Source of the DNA: Acidaminococcus intestini DSM 21505
GTDB lineage: Bacteria; Bacillota; Negativicutes; Acidaminococcales; Acidaminococcaceae
Length of the DNA stretch: 42,795 bases
NCBI RefSeq assembly: GCF_000425045.1
Contig: NZ_AULA01000022.1
Span: forward strand, 1 to 42,795
Reading direction: 5' to 3'
Shown here: positions 34,606 through 42,795 of the stretch, in pieces
Numbering within the stretch: the first letter of the stretch is position 1
How the letters are laid out: each line of letters starts with the position of its first letter
The notes under the pieces: generated by a model
Told to the model about the DNA's origin: nothing
Seen by the model: the letters and a program-made list of their open reading frames with translations, nothing else
Database searches by the model: none
Made by a program: the position numbers and the translations under genes

Positions 34606-36060
34606 TTATGCCGTCTCGCCCAATCTTTCCCGTTCGCGGCGTGCAAGGATAGGGAAAATAAGGCCGATACCAAGAAGGATGACCGGCGTTACGACGTTCA
34701 TGATCATCTGGAACCACCAGGTGGAAGAATACATTTCTACACCGTAAGGAACCATACCCATGAGCGAAGCAAAGGTCGTCAGGGCAAAGCACCAGAAACC
34801 AATCATAAAGCCGGTGCCTTTGCTCTTTGTAAGGTAGTAGGAAGAGCTGTAAGCCTTTTTCGCCCGTTTGAGCGCCATATAAGCCAGGAAGACCCACAGG
34901 TAGGACAGCGGCATGCAGATGGCATTCAGGCGCAGGAGCCAGATGTAGAGCGTTGTCATGTCGCCAATGCCAAGGGCCGGTACGATGATAAGAATGCTGA
35001 CAAGGATGCCCGTCAGTTTGTAACCGCTCACAGGGATGCCCTTTTCGTTGATCTTCGTGAAGGAATGAGGTACGAATTTCGGATCAACATCACTTAAGAG
35101 GAACTTGATGGGTGCGTCAATGGAGATGGCAAGGGTTGCTGCCTGGCCAAAGAACTGGCAAATAGCATAGAGGATGACGAAAGCGCGGCCCACGCCATAA
35201 TAAGCGCCGAGCTTGGCGAAGCAGTAGTAAGCTCCATTCATCATCAGGTCCTTCGGCACATTGTTGGGGTCAAACATAAGACCCATGGCAAAGGTACCAA
35301 GAACAGCCGTAACAGCCACCATTGCGGTCATGACAATCATGGCACGCGGGAACTCCTTATCCGGATTCTGGAGGTTCGTGACATACGGTGCAATGCGTTC
35401 ACAGCCACCGACAGCAAAGACGAGGATGCTGAGGGTCGTCATGTATTCAAAGTTGAAGTTCGGCATGAACGTATCCCAGCTGAGGCTGTAGTAGAAGGTC
35501 TTTGCTTCCGTGATGTAAGGCGCAGCGAGAACGAGAAGCACATAAAGGATGCTCATGATAAACATAAAGGAACCGGCAATGGAACCAATGCGCTTCAAAG
35601 CCGATACACCCTGAGCGGCATACCACATGAAGAACATGAAAATGCCAAGGCTGATAAGCTGAAGCATCATAGGCGAAATCATGGTTGTCAGTTGGTCATT
35701 CTGGAAAATGGCCCACCCCATAGCAATAAGGATATTCTGCGGTTTCTGGGCTAGATAAGGAATATTGACTACCCAGAAGGTCCAGCCAGCAAAGAAGGCC
35801 AATTTGGAACTCATGGTTTCTTTGATCCAGGAGCTGACACCGCCAGCACCATTTTCAAAGGTCGCGCCCATTTCCCCCACCATCAACGTGTACGGAATGA
35901 AGTAGAAGAGGAAGAGAATCATCCAGGAAACGACGACTTTCAGATCTTGGTTGGCAAAGCCATTGACCGTATTGCCAAATCCCCACACGACCGTGTAGGC
36001 CATTAGGCACAGAGCTTGCCAAGTCATGGCTTTGTTTTTTGAATTTGTGTTGCTGCTCAT
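34606..36060 (-). CDS. APC-superfamily amino-acid permease (YjeM/GadC-like), 484 aa
   Basis: An inner-membrane carrier with about twelve membrane segments. The first helix region WQALCLMAYTVVWGFGNTVN and the following GEMGATFENGAGGVSSW match the substrate-binding helices of the amino acid-polyamine-organocation family; the closest type seems to be YjeM or glutamate:GABA antiporters. Substrate unknown, probably an amino acid. ATG follows AGGGGG. It has its own promoter with a dyad at the start of transcription, so local regulation is likely. Confidence 0.88.
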   Translation of the reverse strand: MSSNTNSKNKAMTWQALCLMAYTVVWGFGNTVNGFANQDLKVVVSWMILFLFYFIPYTLMVGEMGATFENGAGGVSSWIKETMSSKLAFFAGWTFWVVNIPYLAQKPQNILIAMGWAIFQNDQLTTMISPMMLQLISLGIFMFFMWYAAQGVSALKRIGSIAGSFMFIMSILYVLLVLAAPYITEAKTFYYSLSWDTFMPNFNFEYMTTLSILVFAVGGCERIAPYVTNLQNPDKEFPRAMIVMTAMVAVTAVLGTFAMGLMFDPNNVPKDLMMNGAYYCFAKLGAYYGVGRAFVILYAICQFFGQAATLAISIDAPIKFLLSDVDPKFVPHSFTKINEKGIPVSGYKLTGILVSILIIVPALGIGDMTTLYIWLLRLNAICMPLSYLWVFLAYMALKRAKKAYSSSYYLTKSKGTGFMIGFWCFALTTFASLMGMVPYGVEMYSSTWWFQMIMNVVTPVILLGIGLIFPILARRERERLGETA

Positions 36061-36085
36061 TTCGATACCCCCTAATTGGTTTAAA

Positions 36086-36114
36086 GTGCAACATTTGTTA
36101 CACGTATTATAACA
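36086..36114 (-). promoter_or_regulatory. Promoter and operator-like dyad of the APC permease
   Basis: TGTTATAAT on the minus strand (36106-36114) is an extended -10. The expected start falls inside the dyad GTGCAACA-TT-TGTTACAC (36086-36103), whose arms differ by one base. A repressor bound there would block transcription. Confidence 0.5.
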
Positions 36115-36497
36115 AGATTTGTTCTTCCATAAAAGACAGAAAATAAGGACTTTTCGCTATTGTCTTTATATTAAGGACAATCCCGAACGTTCACTGTAAC
36201 ATTTTCATCGTATTATTCGAAATATAAAAAAAGTGAACCATTTTTGAAGAAAGCATCGCAATATCGTGTTATCCAGCCATCACAAATCAACTTGAAATTT
36301 TTTAAACAGGCCTATGAATGAAACCAACCGGTGAAGGAATAAAGGATAAGTCGCAGTTAGGAACCTTTTTTGTTAAGAAAAAAGTCCGCATCTGAAGAAC
36401 AAGCTGTCCACACTAAAGAAACTTACAATGAATCATTTGATGGCTTTTTATCCACGTAAGAAAGAACCTGTAAAATAAGCCTCTATTTTTGAAATAT
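36115..36497. other. AT-rich intergenic region
   Basis: No gene seen. It holds the upstream part of the permease promoter and AT-rich sequence of no recognised type. Confidence 0.5.
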
Positions 36498-36534
36498 AAA
36501 AAATCCCTCAAACAGGGAACCCCAATTTGAGGGA
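36498..36534 (-). terminator. Terminator of the glycosyltransferase operon
   Basis: TCCCTCAAA pairs with TTTGAGGGA; six T follow on the minus strand. Confidence 0.85.
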
Positions 36535-36546
36535 ATTATCACTTCT

Positions 36547-37290
36547 TCAATTATTTTTTTCCGCCAGTTTTGCATATTTTATGGCCGTATAGATACCGTG
36601 CTGGAGTGTGGCAATGATGCCCATACTTCCTTCAAGAAATCCTCCTTGGAGAAGATAGACCTTAAGCATGCCCAAAAGGGCATGGCTGGCTGCTTTTCCA
36701 TAGCTTGCCCTTTTTCCTCGGGCGTAGGCATCATCGGCCCAAATGGTCGTGTACTGGCCGGCTTTGCGCCACCAATCGGCAAAGGCCGCATAGGTATAAT
36801 GGTCCATCCTTTCTGAAAGGGCCTCAAGAGGCACGGTGCAAACGGCGTGTTCGTGGACCTTTCCCTCCCAGTGGACCGCCGCTTTTGGGAAAAGGCGCAC
36901 GACCCGATCCGGTCCGAACGCCCCATGATGGAAATGATGACCGAAGGCAATATTTTCCCTGCGGAAGGAGTAATGGTGGTTGGGCGCTCCCTTTTTGATG
37001 GCAAGGACCTTTTGGATGGCCCCTGCTGTAAGCCGTTCGTCGGCATCAAGATAAAGTACCCAGTCACCATGGGCACCCGTCAGGGCAAAATTACGCTGGG
37101 CGGCAAAGTCCCCGTCCCAAGCCCGGTAAATCACAGAAGCACCGCTTTTTTTTGCGATTTCCACGGTCCCATCGTCACTTCCAGAGTCAACGACAAGAAT
37201 CTCATCGGCCCAGGACGCAGCATTTTGAAGGGCGCTGGGAAGATTTTTTTCTTCATTTTTAGTGAGGATGATGCAGGTTATGCTGCCCAT
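36547..37290 (-). CDS. Family 2 glycosyltransferase (LPS-core WaaE-like), 247 aa
   Basis: A GT-A fold transferase that uses a nucleotide sugar. ITCIILTKNEEKNLPSAL, DEILVVDSGSDDGT and the metal-binding VLYLDADERL are visible. The size and the RNFALTGAHGDWVLYLDADE arrangement match WaaE/KdtX enzymes that add glucose to the LPS core. Two bases after the upstream transferase gene, whose end carries the ribosome site; coupled translation. Role in LPS is inference from family and context. Confidence 0.85.
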   Translation of the reverse strand: MGSITCIILTKNEEKNLPSALQNAASWADEILVVDSGSDDGTVEIAKKSGASVIYRAWDGDFAAQRNFALTGAHGDWVLYLDADERLTAGAIQKVLAIKKGAPNHHYSFRRENIAFGHHFHHGAFGPDRVVRLFPKAAVHWEGKVHEHAVCTVPLEALSERMDHYTYAAFADWWRKAGQYTTIWADDAYARGKRASYGKAASHALLGMLKVYLLQGGFLEGSMGIIATLQHGIYTAIKYAKLAEKNN

Positions 37291-37292
37291 GA

Positions 37293-39326
37293 CTATTCTT
37301 CCTTTCCTAAAAGTTCCGGATGGCGCACAAGGTACCCCGTAAGATCCATATACCCTTCCCTTTCCTCACGGTACGGCTGAGGGCCTTCCCGAAGAGCCTG
37401 CGGTCCAAAGCCGTCCCCTAAGGGCTGATAAAAGTCGTTGCTGTAGGTCCCGTAAGCATCCTTTCGCAGCCAGTGGTAAGGCGACACGACATGGTCGATG
37501 GGATCCATGAGGCTCGTCATAAGGGAATAGTACGTAAAGTCCTTTGGCGCAATGAGTTCAAAAATCGTCGGCAGGATATTCATATGACCGCCAATGGTAT
37601 TTTCCCCGAAAAGGGACTGGTCGATTTCAGGATGATGGAAGAATAGAACCGGACTATGGCGTTCCCGCAGGTTCGCGTCTCGTTTCATGAGGCTTGTTTT
37701 CCCAAGGACGGCACTCATGTCATAGGAATGGTCGCCTGTCACGATGAAAAGACTGTCTGGATAGGCTTCCTTCATGGTGCGCAGGAACTTTCCAATCGCC
37801 TGGTCTGAGAACCAGAAGGTCCCGAGATTCTTTTGCAAACTCTTGCTGTTTTTGATGTCTTCCGGAGCATCCGGCATGACACGCTCCGTATCATAGCCAT
37901 ATTTTTCAAGAGGAATCTTGAAGGGCCCGTGATAACTTGTCGTATAAAGGAAATGGAACTGATATTCCCCGCGCTCTTCGTCCCCGGAAAGAATCATGTC
38001 CGCTGCTTTTTCCAGAAAGAGGTTGTCATAGACGCCGACCCAGGTCTTTGGCGCGTCAGGGCCGCAAAAATCCGTTGCCGTTTCCACTTCGTCAAAGCCG
38101 CAGCTGGGAGCAAACTGGTTAAAGTTTCCATATGTGACATTGCCGCCATACCAATAGGCCGCGTGATAGCCAAGTTTCTTCAGCTGTCGTGGCAGGGCCG
38201 TAGGAAGTTTGTTCGTCCAGAAGCTTTCTTTTTCGTTGAGTTCAAGACCAGCGTCAAAGATGCCGCTCATGAGGCTCACGATGGATGGCCTGGAAATGAT
38301 GCCAGCTGAAAGGGCACTCGTAAGCTGGGCTGTGTGGGGATCATCCTTGAGAAACCGTCCGCCCGAGACAAGGTTCAGCGAGGCAAAGGCCGGGTCAAAG
38401 AACTGCTGAAGATAGGTCTCCCCCACAAGGAGGAAGATATGGCGCGGTTTTGTGATGCGCGCGCCCTTTGCCGCACGGCGAAAGGCATAGACAGGATTGG
38501 GAAAATCGGAAAGGGGCATTTTTACCGGCACCAGCGGCGCAATGGCGGCAAGGTCCTCTTCGTCCGTGTGCTCATAGGCTTCATTGAGGTCATGCTTCAT
38601 CACCTGTTCCAAGGCGACAAGGTCATCCACGGTCGCTTTGGCAAAAAAGATATCCTTTTTCACAAGACTCGGAATCGTATCCCATTCGGGCTTATCGTCA
38701 TGCCAGAAGGTCCCGCCATACCGGAACCAGTAAAACGCAGCAATACACAAAAGAAAAACAACTGTATTGAAGGCGCAGCGAAGAAAAGGCGAGGCAATAG
38801 CTGGATAGGAAAGACTGGGAAGACCTAAAAACGCCAAGAGTGCAAGGCGGCACAGGTACAGATAGGGCACAATGCCAAGAAGGATCCAAGCACCATGGTC
38901 CTGATGGAAGAAAATATCAACGAGGTTGTGCTTTTCCGCATGGGCGCCAAGCTTCATGGTCTGGTTGTAGATGTCATGAAAATGGCTGTAGTAGAGCATC
39001 TTTCCCATGAAAGCAAGATAAAGGACAAGGGCATAAAGCAGGCCGCCCACAAGACGCAGTGTATTGCCCAGGGCAAAATAGGCAGGAAAAAAGGCGCCGG
39101 GCAGGCTCACAAGGACCAGGGAAATCAGGAAAACATAGGCGTTAAAGTCCATGCCCCACCAAAAACCGTAACGAAAGGTGTGCCAGAGAATCTTTCCCTT
39201 CCCCGCAAAATTGGGGTACGGGCTGTAGACCTTGATGAAAATAGCCCGAAAGAGGGCGCATAGGATGGGGAAAAATAAAAAAAGTTTGGCATCCTGCTGC
39301 AGGGACGCAAAAAATTGACTGAACAT
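37293..39326 (-). CDS. LtaS/EptA-like membrane sulfatase-fold transferase, 677 aa
   Basis: An N-terminal membrane part (about five segments within residues 1-215) is followed by a periplasmic alkaline-phosphatase-like domain. IFLLVGETYLQQFFD (near residue 300) provides the Thr nucleophile in GET; FIVTGDHSYD (near 530) provides metal-binding Asp and His. Relatives move phosphoglycerol or phosphoethanolamine from lipids onto glycans or LPS. As the cell is diderm and the partner gene is an LPS-type glycosyltransferase, envelope glycan decoration is more likely than teichoic acid synthesis. ATG follows AAAGGAG. Confidence 0.85.
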   Translation of the reverse strand: MFSQFFASLQQDAKLFLFFPILCALFRAIFIKVYSPYPNFAGKGKILWHTFRYGFWWGMDFNAYVFLISLVLVSLPGAFFPAYFALGNTLRLVGGLLYALVLYLAFMGKMLYYSHFHDIYNQTMKLGAHAEKHNLVDIFFHQDHGAWILLGIVPYLYLCRLALLAFLGLPSLSYPAIASPFLRCAFNTVVFLLCIAAFYWFRYGGTFWHDDKPEWDTIPSLVKKDIFFAKATVDDLVALEQVMKHDLNEAYEHTDEEDLAAIAPLVPVKMPLSDFPNPVYAFRRAAKGARITKPRHIFLLVGETYLQQFFDPAFASLNLVSGGRFLKDDPHTAQLTSALSAGIISRPSIVSLMSGIFDAGLELNEKESFWTNKLPTALPRQLKKLGYHAAYWYGGNVTYGNFNQFAPSCGFDEVETATDFCGPDAPKTWVGVYDNLFLEKAADMILSGDEERGEYQFHFLYTTSYHGPFKIPLEKYGYDTERVMPDAPEDIKNSKSLQKNLGTFWFSDQAIGKFLRTMKEAYPDSLFIVTGDHSYDMSAVLGKTSLMKRDANLRERHSPVLFFHHPEIDQSLFGENTIGGHMNILPTIFELIAPKDFTYYSLMTSLMDPIDHVVSPYHWLRKDAYGTYSNDFYQPLGDGFGPQALREGPQPYREEREGYMDLTGYLVRHPELLGKEE

Positions 39327-39417
39327 AATGAGCTCCTTTGCTTCTATCTGCTCTTAGTTTATCGGTTCTTTGCGTGAACTGCAAGAAAAAGCATAAAAAT
39401 CTTGTTTTCGCACAAAA

Positions 39418-39462
39418 GAAAAGTCCCTCCCCTGCCGCAAAACAGCAGGAAAGGGCTTTTAT
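39418..39462 (-). terminator. Terminator of the peptidase-carrier operon
   Basis: On the minus strand CCTTTCCTGC pairs with GCAGGGGAGG (mismatched), followed by a T-rich tract. Confidence 0.65.
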
Positions 39463-39469
39463 TCCATAA

Positions 39470-40909
39470 TCAGAAGGGACCGATCTGAACGGCCGTTGCA
39501 TAAAAGAGAACCACAAAGGCTACAATCCACCAAATGCCCAGCATGGGGATAGCAAATTTCCACCAGCGGCGCAGGGGAATGCCAGCAATGCTGAGGATGG
39601 TCATGGTCGTACCGCTTGCAGGAGTGACACTGTTGGTGAAGGCATCGCCCATTTGAAAGGCAAGGACAGCAGTCTGACGGGTAATGCCGACGAGGTCAGC
39701 CAACGGCGCCATGATTGGCATCGTGATGGCGGCCTGACCGGAACCGGAAGGAACCACCATGTTGAAGATATCCTGAACAATGAACATCCCAATGCCAAGC
39801 ATGGATTTCGGCACGGCGTTCAGGGAGTTTGCTAGGTAGTAGATGATGGTATCAAGGATATGGCCATTATCCAACAAAATGGTCACGCCTTTGCACATAC
39901 CGACCATCATGCAAGGAAGCGCCATACCGGCAACGCCCTTGATGAAAGCATTGGCGACCTTGTTCGCATTCATGCGGGACACAATGCCGGTGTAAATGAT
40001 GAGGGCAATGAAAAGAGCCGCAATTTCATCCATATAGAAATCAAACTTCAAAACGCCAATAAGGATACCGGCTACAACAAGACAGAAACCAAAAAGGACA
40101 AGCTTATGGGTTCGGGTCATAGTGCCCGTTTCACCCATAATGGATTCGATGTTCATCTTTTCCTTGTAGATCTGGTCATAGTCATACATGAAGCTCTTTT
40201 CCGGATGCTTCTTGACCATACGGGCATAAAGGTAGAGTGGAATCACCGTAACAATGATGAGGGTTACAAGCATGACAAGACGGATCTGGATCCCTGAGAA
40301 CATGGGCAGCCCTGAAATGCTCTGCGCTACACCAACCGTGAAAGGATTCGTCACACCGGCACCATAGCCTGCGCCAACAGCACAGAGGAACATACCAGCC
40401 GCTACAATGGAGTCGAACCCCAAAGCGTAGCACACAGCGGTCATGAGCGGAATAAAAGCAATGTATTCTTCGCTGCAGCCAGCCGTTGCGCTGAGGCAGA
40501 TAAAAATCGGCAGAAGGACAGGAATGATCAGCGTTTCGTGACCTTCCATCTTTTTGACAACGTGGCCCATGAAAGCGTGGATGGCGCCTGTTTCCGCCAT
40601 GACGTTCAGGGCACCGCCAATGATCATAAGGAAGCCAACAATACTGGCCGCGCCTTTGATGCCCTTTGGAATAGACATCAAGAAATCCAGGATCTTCGTT
40701 GGTTTCTGGGCAATGAAATGGAACGAGTTCGGATCAACAATCATACGGCCGCTGGCTGCGTCCTTGATGCGGACAAATTCACCAGCCGGTACAATATACG
40801 TAGCAATGGCACTTAAGACGAGGATGACCGCAATGATCATAATAGGACTTGGGACCGAGACTTTTTTGTTCTGGACGGGCTTTGCCGCCTGCTGAGGATT
40901 TTCGCTCAT
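39470..40909 (-). CDS. YfcC/DcuC-family carrier, 479 aa
   Basis: An inner-membrane transporter with about twelve segments. VPSPIMIIAVILVLSAIATY, then IVPAGEF, GFLMIIGGALNVMAETGAI, LSATAGCSEEYIAFIPL and SGSGQAAITMPIMAPLADL are hallmarks of the YfcC branch of the DcuC family (carboxylate or basic amino-acid carriers). It follows the M20 peptidase by 20 bp with AAAGGAG before the ATG, so the pair probably handles one substrate: uptake by this carrier, hydrolysis by the peptidase. Confidence 0.88.
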   Translation of the reverse strand: MSENPQQAAKPVQNKKVSVPSPIMIIAVILVLSAIATYIVPAGEFVRIKDAASGRMIVDPNSFHFIAQKPTKILDFLMSIPKGIKGAASIVGFLMIIGGALNVMAETGAIHAFMGHVVKKMEGHETLIIPVLLPIFICLSATAGCSEEYIAFIPLMTAVCYALGFDSIVAAGMFLCAVGAGYGAGVTNPFTVGVAQSISGLPMFSGIQIRLVMLVTLIIVTVIPLYLYARMVKKHPEKSFMYDYDQIYKEKMNIESIMGETGTMTRTHKLVLFGFCLVVAGILIGVLKFDFYMDEIAALFIALIIYTGIVSRMNANKVANAFIKGVAGMALPCMMVGMCKGVTILLDNGHILDTIIYYLANSLNAVPKSMLGIGMFIVQDIFNMVVPSGSGQAAITMPIMAPLADLVGITRQTAVLAFQMGDAFTNSVTPASGTTMTILSIAGIPLRRWWKFAIPMLGIWWIVAFVVLFYATAVQIGPF

Positions 40910-40929
40910 CGTGAGTTCTCCTTTTTTTC

Positions 40930-42102
40930 TTATAGGGTAACGTCCGTAAGTTTCAAGATGGTACGGACCAGCATGGCTGTACGGGTAAAGAGGCTGTCAA
41001 GAACGGCATATTCCTGCATGGTATGGGCATGATCCCCTTCGGGGCCCAAGGAATCGAGGATGGGGATTCCTGCCTTGGCAAGGTACGAGGCGTCAGAACA
41101 GCCGCCTGGATGGTAAGGACCAAAGGGCTCAATGCCAAATTCCGCTGCAGATTCGTTGTAGAGAGCAAGGAGGTTGAGATTTCCTTCGTTTTTTTCAAAA
41201 ACAGGCATTTCTGTTGGAAATTCCACCTCCGCCCTTGTGTTCGGCACGTCAAGATGCTCACAAATGGCTCGAATGGCCGTTTTAAGTTCTTCCAAATCCT
41301 TATTGTAGTCGACACAGCAATCCGCTTCGATGCGACAAAAATCGGGGACAGCGTTTGAGACCACGCCGCCAGAAATGACATCGGTACTGACGATGCGTCC
41401 TTTTTCAAGGTCCGTCAGCGCCCGCATCTTGGTGATAATACCGGCCATAGCTTCAATGGCATTTGCCGACGTCGTATAGGCATTACCGACGTGGCCGCTT
41501 TTGCCGTGGACCTTGACCCACACATCCATGCACCCCTTACGGGCGACGGTAAGGACGTGATTCATGCGGCCCGTTTCCATATTGAAGGCACAGAGACAAC
41601 CTTTCGCTTCTTCGGCAAGCATCTGGTCGGCCCGAGATCCCACATGGGTCGTTTCCTCATCGCCGACAAGGACAACCTTGAAAGGATGGTCCTTATATCC
41701 CAGATCCGTCAGGATCTTGATGACATATAAAAGCATCACGACGCCGCCCTTCATGTCGGCGCAGCCCGGTCCATAGACCTTTCCGTCTTCAATACGGAAA
41801 GGTTGATCAGGATAGGACCCACTGGGGAATACCGTATCGACATGACCACAGAAAAGAATGGGTTTTCCCTGTCGATCATCACCCAAGGTTGCCCGCAGCA
41901 TGGGGATGGCGCAGCTCGTATCAAGCATTGTCGCCGTAAAGCCTTCCTTGGTGAAACGGTCCGCCACCTTTTGTAGGAGGGCGGTGATGAGTTCTGCTTC
42001 CTTGCTGCCTGCTTGGTAGTTAACAAGGTCTTTCCAATATTCAATCATGTCCTCATGGTATGAGGCCACTTTATCTTTGATGGTTTCCTGAAGTTCTCCC
42101 AT
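40930..42102 (-). CDS. M20-family metallopeptidase (carboxypeptidase G2/ArgE-like), 390 aa
   Basis: A cytoplasmic two-zinc amidohydrolase. Ligands are visible: His87 and Asp89 in CGHVDTVFP, Asp116 in GPGCADMKGG, the base pair Glu149-Glu150 in VGDEETTH, Glu176 in FNMETGR, and a late His in GPEGDHAHTMQEY. The dimerisation domain lies between about 190 and 300 (HGKSGHVGNAYTTSANAIEA). Closest in pattern to glutamate carboxypeptidase and acyl-amino-acid deacylases; the exact substrate is open. No signal peptide. ATG follows GAGGAGG. First gene of an operon with the YfcC-like carrier. Confidence 0.9.
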   Translation of the reverse strand: MGELQETIKDKVASYHEDMIEYWKDLVNYQAGSKEAELITALLQKVADRFTKEGFTATMLDTSCAIPMLRATLGDDRQGKPILFCGHVDTVFPSGSYPDQPFRIEDGKVYGPGCADMKGGVVMLLYVIKILTDLGYKDHPFKVVLVGDEETTHVGSRADQMLAEEAKGCLCAFNMETGRMNHVLTVARKGCMDVWVKVHGKSGHVGNAYTTSANAIEAMAGIITKMRALTDLEKGRIVSTDVISGGVVSNAVPDFCRIEADCCVDYNKDLEELKTAIRAICEHLDVPNTRAEVEFPTEMPVFEKNEGNLNLLALYNESAAEFGIEPFGPYHPGGCSDASYLAKAGIPILDSLGPEGDHAHTMQEYAVLDSLFTRTAMLVRTILKLTDVTL

Positions 42103-42153
42103 AAAACCTCCTCATTCATTTGGGTCGTCTTTGCAAAAAATGAATATAAATAC

Positions 42154-42182
42154 ATTTTACCCTACAATTATACAGGGTGCAA
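42154..42182 (-). promoter_or_regulatory. Promoter with dyad operator of the peptidase-carrier operon
   Basis: On the minus strand TTGCAC (42177-42182) and TAAAAT (42154-42159), 17-bp spacing. The spacer carries an inverted repeat ACCCT/AGGGT (42159-42163 and 42174-42178), a likely regulator site. Confidence 0.65.
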
Positions 42183-42289
42183 TACTTTTTTCTAAAAATT
42201 TAGGGTTGTACGGATGTCAACTTTCCATGAAAAAGCATGTTTGCACCTAGTTGGTTAATTATTCATCTCTGATGGACAAAAAGCATCTC

Positions 42290-42435
42290 GTTCACGTTCT
42301 TATCGAAGTCAGGCCAAAAATCAGGCTGATTTGATGTAGAACGTGAGCCAAATGGGTTAAGAAAGCTTAAGAGGCCAGAAGCTCCTTACAGTTGGACCCA
42401 TCTGAACCGAATTTTGCTAAAAGCAGACGAAAAAA
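42290..42435 (+). repeat. Dispersed repeat interrupted by ISL3
   Basis: Holds AAAAATCAGGCTGATTTG, ATGTAGAACGTGAGCC, and TGGACCCATCTGAACCGAAT, the last shared with the minus strand of 21821-21845. The ISL3 left end begins directly after it. Confidence 0.55.
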
Positions 42436-42795
42436 GGTTCTATAATTTATTTTGGGGCGCTAAAGTGACCGTCCAGATGCGTGTCCTCTCAGCGCCTACT
42501 TTTTTTTCAATAAAAAAATAGGCATATGCACTCAAATCCTCTACAATTAAAGTGATCAAACAATAAAGAAAGTGAGTTGAATACATATGCCTTCTCTAGA
42601 TTATATCGAAAAATTAACAGGAATTAAAGAGGAATGGATTCAAAATTTAAAGGAAACGGAATCAGCCTTGGTTTTAGCGGTTCAGCTGCCGCCTCAAGAA
42701 CACATCTGCCCTCATTGTAAGGCCACTACAAGACGCATAAAGGGCTACTATACGCGCCTCATCAAACATTCCCCACTTCTCCATAAAGAGTTGCA
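42436..42795 (+). mobile_element. 5' part of an ISL3-family insertion sequence
   Basis: Begins with the terminal repeat GGTTCTATAATTTATTTTGG, followed by about 125 bp of AT-rich leader and the transposase start. The outside octamer is CGAAAAAA, different from TGAATAAC beside the left copy. Confidence 0.85.
42587..42795 (+). CDS. ISL3-family transposase, N-terminal fragment (3' end outside window)
   Basis: ATG 42587 follows AAAGTGAG. The first 69 residues contain the ISL3 zinc-finger start HICPHCKATTRRIKGYYTR, which binds the terminal repeats. The gene is cut by the window end. It probably belongs to the same element type as the fragment at the left edge, since together they would make one transposase. 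Confidence 0.88.
   Translation, partial: MPSLDYIEKLTGIKEEWIQNLKETESALVLAVQLPPQEHICPHCKATTRRIKGYYTRLIKHSPLLHKEL

Noticed and set aside
1-42795. CRISPR array, prophage or restriction-modification system
   Set aside because: No regularly spaced direct repeats, phage structural genes or methylase motifs were seen.

Overview
The window looks like chromosomal DNA of a diderm Firmicute (Negativicutes), most likely an Acidaminococcus-like amino-acid fermenter. The evidence is a mix of Firmicute traits (Prp protease between L21 and L27, a glycyl T-box, GatCAB, two-subunit GlyRS, strong AGGAGG ribosome sites) with outer-membrane traits (a TonB-dependent receptor ending in Phe, an LPS-core-type glycosyltransferase, a TAXI periplasmic receptor). 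The genus is inferred from gene content, not proven.

Layout. Both ends lie inside ISL3-family insertion sequences in the same orientation: the 3' end of a transposase at 1-297 and the 5' end of one from 42436. The left copy cuts a TAXI-TRAP receptor gene. Next come a possible 43-aa membrane protein and a secreted protein (plus strand), a TonB receptor, a small PH-like gene with a decayed 5' end, and a six-tRNA operon (Arg, Gly, Pro, Val, Glu, Asn; minus strand) behind a perfect consensus promoter. Three tandem AbgT-family transporters follow (6.3-11.7 kb), then a membrane-anchored NERD-like protein. rpoC and rpoB (13-20.8 kb) stand alone: rpoB has its own promoter and a leader with an intrinsic terminator, and rplJ/rplL are not upstream. 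From 20.8 to 22.2 kb there is a repeat-rich, structured, gene-free stretch ending in a truncated secreted-protein gene.

From 22.7 kb: a Sel1-repeat protein, rplU-prp-rpmA, a DMT exporter, gatCAB, a PLP trans-sulfuration enzyme, a small GNAT-like protein, glyQS under a T-box, an APC amino-acid permease, a GT2 glycosyltransferase with an LtaS/EptA-like membrane transferase, and an M20 peptidase plus YfcC/DcuC-type carrier operon.

Many genes serve translation and transcription (RpoBC, tRNAs, GatCAB, GlyRS, L21/L27). The rest are mainly transporters and peptidases fitting an organism living on amino acids, peptides and their derivatives. A family of degenerate dispersed repeats occupies several intergenic gaps, usually just downstream of a gene and in that gene's orientation. 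It is the least explained sequence in the window.
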